A stretch of 64,000 nt of DNA from Sabethes cyaneus (lineage: Eukaryota > Arthropoda > Insecta > Diptera > Culicidae), in NCBI RefSeq assembly GCF_943734655.1, contig NC_071355.1, positions 30,726,964 through 30,790,963 of the forward strand. The letters run 5' to 3'. The position numbers were made by a program, and so were the translations under genes. Each line of letters starts with the position of its first letter. The first letter of the stretch is position 1. Below are positions 56,219-64,000 of the stretch, one piece after another. The notes under the pieces were generated by a model, which did no database searches, had not been told where the DNA came from, and saw nothing but the letters and a program-made list of their open reading frames with translations.

Positions 56219-57969
56219 CTGTGTTCCTTATAGAATCAAAAACTACTGAACCAATCGGCGTGAAAATTTGCATGTAGAGGTTTTTGGGGCCAGGAAAGGT
56301 TTTAGTGATGGTTAGAGACCCCTCCCCCCACTAAGAGGGGGGGCTCCCATACAAATGAAACACAAATTTCTGCATAACTCGAGAACTAATCAAGCAAATA
56401 GAACCAAATTTGGTATGTGGGTGTTTTCGGTGACAAGAATTTATTCTAGGGTAATTTGAGACCCCTCCCCTCTTTATAAGGGGAATTATAACTCCTCTCC
56501 CCTTTAAGAGGGGGGGTTTCCATACAAATTTCCTCATAACTCGAGAACTAATCAAGCAAATGGAACCAAATTTAGCATGAACGTTTTCGAGGGCAGGAAA
56601 ATTTTCTACGGTGAATTAGGACCCCTCCCCACTCTAAGAGGGGGGGCTCCTGTACAAATGAAATACAAATTTCCTCCTAACTCGAGAACTAATCAAGCAA
56701 ATAGAACAACATTTGGCATGTGGGTGTTTTTTTTGGTGACAAGAATTTATTCTATGGTGAATTGAGACCCCTCCCCTCTTTATAAGAGGAATTATAACTC
56801 CTCTCCCCTTTAAGAGGGGGGGCTTCCATACAAATTTCCTCATAACTCGAGAACTAATCAAGCAAATGCAACCAAATTTGGCATGTGAAGGTTTTCGAGA
56901 GCAAGAAAATTTTCTATGGTGAATTAGGACCCCTCCCCACTTTAAGAGGAGGGGCCCCTGTACAAATGAAATACAAATTTCCTCATAACTCGAGAACTAA
57001 TCAAGCGAATTGAACCAAATTTGGCATATGTGTGTTTTTGGAGACAATTTTTTTTTTCAATGATGAATTGGGACCCCTCCCCACTTTAGGAGGGGGGGTC
57101 CTATACAAACGAAATACAAAGTTCCTCATAACTCGAGAACTAATCCAGCAAATGGAACCAAATTTGGCGTGTAGGTGTTTTTGGAGGCAAGAATTTTTTC
57201 TGTGATGAATTAGGACCTCTTCCCACATTAGGAGAGGGGCTCCAATACAAATGAAATACAAATTTCCCCATAACTCGAGAACTAATCAAGCAAATAGAAC
57301 CAAATTCGGCATGTGGAGGTTTTTGGAGGCAAAAATATTTTCTACGGTGAATTAGGATCCTTCCACACTTCAAGAGGGGGGGCTTCTACACAAATGAAAT
57401 ACAAATTTCCTCATAATTCGAGAACTAATCAAGCAAATGGAACCAAATTTGGCATGTAAGAGTTTTAGATGGCAGAATTTTTTTTCTGTGGTGTATTACG
57501 ACCCCTTTCCCTTTTAAGAGGGTGGGCTCCCATACAAATGAAATACAAATTTCCTTATAATTTGAGTACTAATCAAGCAAATGGAACCAAATTTAGCATG
57601 TAGGAGATTTTTGAGTCTTGAATTTATTTTATGATAGTTAGAGACCTCTCACCCCTGTGGTAGGGGGATATGGACTCTCATACAAATAAAACAGAAATTT
57701 TTGCGAAACTCAAAAACTAATCCAACTCGAGAAATTCGAGACTCTTCCATAAAACATTAATCAATAACAAGACCACAAAAACTATCTATAGTAACACTAG
57801 ATCATTCAGGACGAGCCGGTCGCGAGTGTTGCCGGTGACCCGCCGTCGGAAGCGCCGCCCACTGGGGGGCTTGCAAAACTCGAGATAGTGACAAAGATCA
57901 TCCGAGATTCATGATTTATGTACAACACAGGTTAATTTGTGGCAATACGAAGTTTGTCGGGTCAGCTAG
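56155..57969 (+). mobile_element. Helitron-like repeat, complete copy
   Basis: The 5' end is TC (TCTATACCTATAAAG) preceded by A. The 3' end is GTCGGGTCAGCTAG followed by T, giving A/TC...CTAG/T as for Helitron insertion. A (CTGT)n tract at 56169-56217 lies near the 5' end. About nine units of roughly 143 bp follow (AACTCGAGAACTAATCAAGC, GGACCCCTCCCC). The last 150 bp are unique and GC-rich. There is no Rep/helicase gene, so it would need a partner in trans. Confidence 0.75.
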
Positions 57970-59122
57970 TGTCAAATAAATAATAAAGCGGTGCATTATT
58001 TTGGTCGAATATGTCTAACGTTTTATTGTTTTCTGCTACAGTTTGGCCAGTGATGGCCAAACTACTACCGTTCGAGATGATTTCTGCGGCCCGCGGACTG
58101 ATTTGAGGGATGGTGAAGTAAATGAGTAAATTTTTTGATGATACACAGGGGTCATTCAGTTTAGTCGTAATGCTTCGCGTACATTATCTGTTTCTCGCGT
58201 ACATGTTGTGGATCTGAATGCTTTCGGGTTTAAATTTGATTTTCTCTGCTGCATATTTTACATTTTTTTATGCCCAGGATTTGCCAGAGGTCATTGCGGC
58301 CCGTGGCATTCATGGGACGTCTGATTTGGCCAACACCATGCCTATGCCTGGGCACCACTGGGATAGGCGATACCTCACTCGTGTTGTAAACAGCGCCGTA
58401 GCGTGCAGTTGGCCAGACTGGCCCCCACCAAGGCCGCTAAAAACGGTCTGAATCTCAGTAAGCCACTCTCGAGTGTATGTCACGCTACGGCTCTAGAACC
58501 AGGTCTCAAATCTGCTAAAAAGTAGGCCAAAACACGGTCCACAATCTAGTTTAAATCTATTCCAAAATCTAGAACAAGTTTTGATCAAAAATGTGGTCCA
58601 CGATATAGTATATAGTCCTGGTAAATGGTCAATTTTTAGAAAATTGAGCCAAAATCTGTAGTAAATGAGCACGCTTAGTTATTGTGCTATGTGTTTATGT
58701 GTCAGTTGTTGAAAAATGACTGCCTTTGGCGCATCATGCACTTCAAAATAAATTAAATTCGTCAGGCAGTAGCAAAAAACGCCATCAAAATGTATTTTCT
58801 TAGCTGAAGTGCTAAGCGATCGATCAAATTTGCTAAGATCATAGCAGCGTGAAAACATATTACCTTCTTCGGTGCTCTATGATAACAAATAGATACAAGC
58901 ATATGTAACCGTTCTATATCAAATTTGGCTGAAAAAATGCTGAATTTGCGGAATTAATTCCATTAAAGTGATTGATCGGAATTATGAACATAATTTTTTT
59001 TCTGCTTCTAATTCCGATCACTATATCAAGGTTATAAACTGGCAAAATGCAAGCTATAGAAGTTCCTATTTGGAGTTTACGATTAATTGCAACGTGATAA
59101 CATGGTAGGATTATCGAAATTT
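57970..59122. other. Upstream spacer
   Basis: No supported gene. The stretch at 58300-58450 is GC-rich without a recognised product, and 58500-58640 has degenerate TCTAGT/AAATC words. Confidence 0.35.
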
Positions 59123-59228
59123 TTTGACGTAGAACTACGTCTTACAGCAGGGTGTCAACCAAAATTTGGAGTCAAGCCACCGTCACGAAAGAATGAAAGA
59201 TTTTGAACGCTAATAGCTCTTCCAATTT
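59123..59228 (+). repeat. Dispersed GACGTAG palindrome repeat, copy 3 (split by the LINE)
   Basis: It reads GACGTAGAACTACGTC, then GGGTGTCA and AACGCTAATAGCTC, a diverged version of 8471-8575. It is interrupted at 59228 by the RTE-like LINE. The last 14 bases (59215-59228) are the left target duplication. Confidence 0.65.
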
Positions 59229-61012
59229 CTCAGGAAACGCGGAAGTTCTACCAGAAACTGAACGGATCCCGCAAAGGCTTTGTGCCGCGAGCCGAAATGT
59301 GTCGGGATAAAACTGGCAGTATTCTGACGGACGATCGTGAGGTGACGGATAGGTGGAAGCAGCACTTCGACGAACACCTGAATGGCGCCCAGGCGGAAAA
59401 CCATGGCGGCGGGGAAAGCGATTTCGACGGTGCAGCAAACGGGGAAGAGGTGCCAGCCCCAACGATAGGCGAAGTTAAGGAGGCCATCATGCAGCTAAAG
59501 AACAACAAGTCAGCTGGAAAAGATGGCATCGGAGCGGAGCTTATTAAAATGGGACCAGAAAAGCTGGCCGTTTGTCTACACCGACTAATTGTTAGAATTT
59601 GGGATACGGAACAGCTACCGGAGGAGTGGAAAGATGGGGTTATCTGCCCGATCTACAAAAAGGGCGACAAGTTGGACTGTGAGAACTATCGAGCGATCAC
59701 CGTTCTCAATGCCGCTTATAAAGTGCTGTCCCAAATCATTTTCCGCCGTCTATCACCAGTTGCGAATAGATTTGTGGGAACTTATCAAGCCGGCTTCGTC
59801 GAAGGTCGGTCTACAACGGATCAAATATTTACACTGCGGCAAATCCTCCAAAAGGGCCGTGAATACAGAGTTCTCACGCATCATTTATTCGTTGACTTCA
59901 AAGCCGCATATGATACCATCGACCGGAAAGAGCTATGGAAAATCATGGACGAGAACAGCTTCCCCCGGAAGCTCATCAAACTGATTAAATCTACGATGGA
60001 TGGTACGCAGTGCTGTGTTCGGATTTCGGGTGGATTGTCAAGTTCATTCGAATCACACAGAGGGCTTCGTCAAGGTGATGGTCTTTCATGCCTGCTGTTC
60101 AACATAGCGCTACAAGGTGTTTTGAACCGAGCGGATATCAACACGCGGGGCACGATATTCAACAAATCTAGTCAATTCGTCTGCTTTGCCGATGACATGG
60201 ATATTATCGGCAGAACATCTGTGGCGGTGGCTGAACAGTACACCAGACTAAAGCGCGAAGCAGAAAAGATTGGGTTAAAGGTAAATACGTCTAAAACAAA
60301 GTACATGCTGGCCAGCGGAACCGAGGCCGAACGACACCGCTTGGGCTGTAGTATATTGATCGACGGCGATGAGTTTGAGGTAGTCGATGAATTTGTCTAC
60401 CTTGGCTCACTGGTAACGGCGGACAATGATACCAGCCGTGAGATTCGGAGGCGTATTATCAGCGGAAGTCGTGCTTACTATGGGCTCCACAAGCAATTGC
60501 GGTCGAGCAGACTAAGTCCCCGTACAAAGTGCACCCTGTACAAGACGCTTATTAGACCGGTTGTTCTCTACGGGCATGAAACATGGACAATGCTCGAGGA
60601 GGACCTGCGAGTGCTCGGAGTTTTCGAACGACGAGTGCTAAGAACGATCTTCGGCGGCGTACAGGAGAACGGAGTATGGAGGCGGAGGATGAACCATGAA
60701 CTCGCACAGCTCTATGGCGAACCCAGTATCCAGAAGGTGGCTAAAGCTGGACGGATGCGATGGGCAGGGCATGTTGCAAGAATGCCGGACAACTACCCTG
60801 CAAAGATGGTGTTCGCCTCAAATCCGGTAGGAACAAGACGACCAGGAGCGCAGCGAGCAAGATGGTTAGACCAGGTGGAGCGAGATCTGGCGGAGAGTAC
60901 TCGGTGTCCGAGGAATTGGAGAGCGGTAGCCCTCAACCGAGTTACATGGAGAAATTTTGTTCAACAGGCTTTGTCTTAGGACGGCAAGCCACCTAAGTAA
61001 GTAAGTAAAGTA
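59229..61012 (+). mobile_element. RTE-like LINE, 5' truncated, with 14-bp target duplication
   Basis: The insertion is bounded by AGCTCTTCCAATTT at 59215-59228 and again at 61013-61026. Its 3' end is a (TAAG)n tail at 60993-61012. The 5' end is cut off before the reverse transcriptase, the usual mark of target-primed reverse transcription. It is the best-preserved LINE of this family in the window. Confidence 0.9.
59282..60979 (+). pseudogene. RTE-like reverse transcriptase, partial but open frame
   Basis: This 565-codon frame lacks the N-terminal endonuclease. It carries FDEHLNG, LKNNKSAGKDGI, LPEEWKDGVICPIYKKGDKL, GFVEGRSTTDQIF, HHLFVDFKAAYDTI, RQGDGLSCLLFNIALQ, the catalytic FADDMDII and a long C-terminal region (YLGSLVTADNDTSREI, RTKCTLYKTLIRPVVLYGHE, RRVLRTIFGGVQENGVWRR, MRWAGHVARMPDNYP). 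The polymerase motifs are intact, yet the copy is 5' truncated with no promoter of its own, so it is treated as a non-mobile remnant. An in-frame GTG or ATG upstream is not meaningful. Confidence 0.88.
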
Positions 61013-61216
61013 AGCTCTTCCAATTTAAAACGGATTTTGATCATAAACGATGCAGCAATTGTATGGCTTTCTTGAAAAGATTGTTTGCCAATCGCTAAAT
61101 AGTGAAAATTAACGAAAGTTTTCAAGCTAAAAATTTTCCATACATTTTCCGTTTGATAGTCTTGTTTCCCAGGCACGGACGACCATACACACCAAGCTTG
61201 TGGCTGCTGTTGATTA

Positions 61217-61244
61217 GCATAAGCAAGCATAAGCATAAGCATAG
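61217..61244. repeat. (GCATAA)n microsatellite
   Basis: Four to five units of AAGCAT. On the other strand it equals the (ATGCTT)n tract at 36255. Confidence 0.8.
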
Positions 61245-61574
61245 GATTCCGCCCGTGTGTTGCTACTCCGTTATTGACCAGGACCGATGAAAATTGCAAA
61301 ATGATGGCTGGAAAAAGCATGCTTAGGACAGCGCGCTTTTACTTATTGTGCAACCTTATCAGGTCCCTGCGTGCGGATCAATACCGACGCCGGCCACGTT
61401 CGAATGCGGTTCCTGCTGGGATGGGAAGGAATATTAGTCCAATACTTGTTGCTAATACAGACCAGGTAATCCTCTGCATCTTCACAAGCATCAAGCTTGT
61501 GTCTGCTGCTGATTCAAGACAAAGAAGCAAAATAATCTTGCGTGTTTTTTGCTTACTACAGAGCAGAGTATAGC

Positions 61575-62135
61575 CTAGGTGCTACATTCCGATTTGGAAT
61601 TTTGACCTTCTGTTTTTATACGTCCGACTTCGCAGCCTGTAAGAATACGGGACAATTGTAGGACTAGTGCTACAAATCCTTTGACTCTTTCAGTCTAGAT
61701 TCGAACATGTGACGTCTAGCTTCCTGCTCAGATGGTTCTAACAAAAATCTTACAGAATTGTTGCTCAAGTTGATATTTCTATCAAACTTTATTATAAATG
61801 TTTCTAACAAGATTCCATCTCGTTCTGTTACTTATAAATCGCTTTGTTACAATTTGGTTATACAGAAAGACAGAATACTGATTTTTGTTACTCATATGGA
61901 TATAAACTAGATCAAATTATATCATAATTTGATATATTTGTGATATGCCTTGAGCAAATTTTGTTACAATTTTAGTTATTTTAACTGCTAACGAGACCAA
62001 GTTTATAACCAAACGCAAAGGAGACTTTGTTATAAAATACTAATTATCTAGAACTCATCTTGTTATTAATTTGAATATTCATTTGATCGGGTTATTAGAC
62101 CAGTGCCGTACCTCGAGGCCAACTGAGAGGCTCAG
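61575..62135 (-). mobile_element. tRNA-derived SINE split by a MITE
   Basis: The body and box B part (TGTTCGAATCTAGACTG on the minus strand) lie at 61575-61732. The box A part (CTCTCAGTTGGCCTCGAGG) lies at 62098-62135. Joined, they follow the SINE at 50.7 kb through the anticodon arm. The intervening 365 bp are a separate insertion. Confidence 0.65.
61733..62097. mobile_element. MITE-like insertion within the SINE
   Basis: AT-rich element with imperfect inverted ends TGGTTCTAACAAAAA (left) and TGGTCTAATAACCCG (right, reversed). The interior is full of TTTGTTAC/GTTATAA words. It interrupts the SINE in its anticodon region. Borders are approximate within a few bases. Confidence 0.55.
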
Positions 62136-62489
62136 ATGTTTTACTTTTCTAACGCTGTAAACAAGCGACAGCGACTGCGCAGTTATGAACTATCTTATTA
62201 ATGCGTGTTCTTTTAATATAACAATAACATATTATTTTGAGGACTAAAGTTTTCTCCTAGAACTTTGTTAATAGATGGATGCGTGAGGCAAATACTCCGT
62301 TTTTAGCGCTGGTACAAATTTTCGTTTTTGATATCACAAAATAGCTCACCTACCATAAATACGGTACAGCAAGATGATATCATTATTATATTGTTTGTTT
62401 TTTTTTTCTCACTTTACGCTATTTTTCGCTTCACATATACCAATAAGGTGTAAAAAGTTTTCTTTAATATTCGAGGTTTCTGCGCGAAA

Positions 62490-62532
62490 ACCAGCCTCAC
62501 GTAGTTCTATGCCAACTACGCGGTCTTGTCTG
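62490..62532 (-). repeat. Dispersed repeat core, copy 3
   Basis: CACGTAGTTCTATGCCAACT followed by ACGCGGTCTTGTCTGAAACA matches the 11.1- and 36.2-kb cores with more divergence. Confidence 0.5.
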
Positions 62533-62695
62533 AAACACAACCTTCCTGGTTGGATTTTTGCTATTATTTATGATCAAAGCTTTATGAAAGCATCCAATGT
62601 GGCCCAATTTTATTGTAATTGTAACAGTTGAACAAAGATAAAAGAAGAGCAAAGTTTCATAATTCGCTTGTCGATCTTTTGAGTACACAAATTTT

Positions 62696-63736
62696 ATGAA
62701 TATTAAGCTAATGACAATAATGATCATTAACGCAATTAGTTCATATTTGAGCGACAGAGTCTTGCAAGTTAAACTAGAATCTGCCGTTTCATGTGTGTTC
62801 ACCAATAAATCTGGTGTCCCCCAAGGAAGCAACATGGGACCTTTGCTCTTCATTCTATTTTTCAACGACGTGACTACACTGCTTGAAGCCGGATGCGCAC
62901 TTATTTACGCTGACGACCTTAAATTGTTTCTTCCCGTGCGTTCCATCGACGATTGTCTCCGGCTGCAAGAATTACTAGACGTCTTCGTGAACTGGTGCAA
63001 GTTGAACTACTTGATTGTAAGCACAGGAAAATGTGAGGTAATCACATTTCACCGCATTCAGAGCCCAATTATCTTCGACTATAACATAGACGGGAGTACT
63101 CTCAGGAGGGTGGGTCACGTTAGCGACCTCGGCATCGTACTCGACTCCAAACTTACGTTTAACCTTCACTATTCTGCTATTATTTCGAAAGCATCTCGAC
63201 AGCTTGGCTTTATTGCCAAAATTGGGAGAGATTTCAAGGATCCTCACTGCCTAAAATCGTTATACTGTGCGTTAGTCCGTCCTCTGCTTGAAAATGCAAG
63301 TATGATCTGGCAGCCCTATCAGCTCACCTGGATTTTACGAATCGAGCGCATTCAAAGAAGATTCATCCGTATGGCCCTAAAGGATTTGCCTTGGAGAGAT
63401 CCTGATAATCTTCCGCCGTATCAAGAACGATGTCGCCTGCTAGACTTAGACACTTTGGAACGGCGTCACAAAGTTCAACACGCAACGCTTGTGGCAAAAA
63501 TACTTAACCATGACATTGATTCACCGACCTTACTGACTAAACTAAACTTTCGTGCATCGCAAAGACATTTACGCACCACGGCGCTATTGCATACCGAGTT
63601 TCATCGAACCACGTTTGGGTACCATGAGCCAATGGCTGCATGTATCCGGACATTCACGCAGGCTGAAGGACTGTTCGAGTTTGGTGAATCTACCGGAAAA
63701 TTTGTGCAAAAATTGAAAAGAACTGACTGGATATAA
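62696..63736 (+). pseudogene. Jockey-like LINE reverse transcriptase C-terminal half, open frame
   Basis: A 346-codon frame opens within the palm: YLSDRVLQVKLESAVS, SGVPQGSNMGPLLFILFFND, the catalytic IYADDLKLF, CEVITFHRIQSPIIFDYNID, SKASRQLGFIAKIGRDFKD, LYCALVRPLLENASMIWQPY and a C-terminal segment ending QKLKRTDWI. The fingers, endonuclease and ORF1 are missing, so the element is 5' truncated, with no internal stops in what remains. No RNase H domain follows. Confidence 0.85.
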
Positions 63737-63795
63737 TATTAATTTGTTGACTTGTGCTATATGTTTCATTAAGACTTAGTCAGATGAATATAATT

Positions 63796-63832
63796 TATAA
63801 TAAATAAATAAATAAATAAATAAATAAACTCA
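63796..63832 (+). repeat. (AAAT)n tail of the Jockey-like LINE
   Basis: About seven AAAT units directly after the short 3' UTR that follows the stop at 63736. This marks the 3' end of the element. Confidence 0.8.
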
Positions 63833-64000
63833 AACGGAAGATGACTGGTAGGGGGATTGTCGTCAAACTACATAAGTGCAATACGTTTCAGATCCATTTT
63901 GTACGAGTTGACAATAGTTTTATACTTTAACAGCTCATCATGACGCGATCGGAATTAGAATCACCCCTTATAATTGATGATCGGAATTAGGTGCACTGAT

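Noticed and set aside
56331..57373. Several minus-strand frames with repeated SSRVMRKFV and HLYxSPP motifs
   Set aside because: Translation of the 143-bp Helitron satellite units. The periodicity explains the apparent protein repeats.
58218..58451. Plus-strand frame of 77 codons with a hydrophobic start
   Set aside because: No family recognised, no splice or promoter context, and short enough to be chance.

Overview
This is eukaryotic, AT-rich insect DNA. It looks like a culicine, probably Aedes-type, mosquito: a conserved insect gene is spread over about 49 kb by introns crowded with RTE-like and Jockey-like LINEs, a BEL/Pao retrotransposon, Helitron-like repeats, hAT-like and other inverted-repeat elements and tRNA-derived SINEs. 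The species is inferred from this repertoire and was not tested.

Only one host gene is visible: neurofibromin (NF1), the Ras GTPase-activating protein, on the minus strand. Nine coding exons can be joined with consistent splice phases from the ATG at 55246 down to 6630 (about 2840 codons). They cover the N-terminal region, the cysteine/serine-rich region, the GAP domain with its arginine finger, the Sec14-PH module and most of the C-terminal region. The last roughly 180 codons were not found and should lie left of base 1.

Layout from left to right. 1-6.6 kb: intron after exon 9, with two long polypurine blocks, a direct repeat and a short inverted-repeat element. 6.6-7.4 kb: exons 9 and 8. 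7.4-19.9 kb: a 12.5-kb intron with histone H2A/H2B pseudogene fragments, LINE pieces, a mariner fragment and two larger inverted-repeat elements. 19.9-21.6 kb: exons 7 and 6. 21.6-29.6 kb: an 8-kb intron with a second histone-derived repeat, RTE and Jockey LINEs and a mariner fragment. 29.6-34.6 kb: one 4,959-nt exon carrying the GAP and Sec14-PH domains. 34.6-52.4 kb: a 17.8-kb intron with hAT-like MITEs, a broken member of an uncharacterised insect protein family split by two MITEs, a Helitron-like repeat, and a young-looking, intact BEL/Pao element with LTRs and 5-bp target duplication. 52.4-55.2 kb: exons 4 to 1. 55.2-64 kb: upstream DNA with a complete Helitron-like repeat, an RTE-like LINE with 14-bp target duplication, a SINE split by a MITE, and a Jockey-like LINE.

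The genes do not form an operon or pathway. NF1 is the functional unit and the rest is transposon load in and around it. The items most worth a second look are the repeat-borne histone fragments that keep the histone 3' stem-loop, the uncharacterised family at 37.3-39.7 kb, the in-frame alternative acceptor of exon 8, and the nested insertions that can be placed in order of age.
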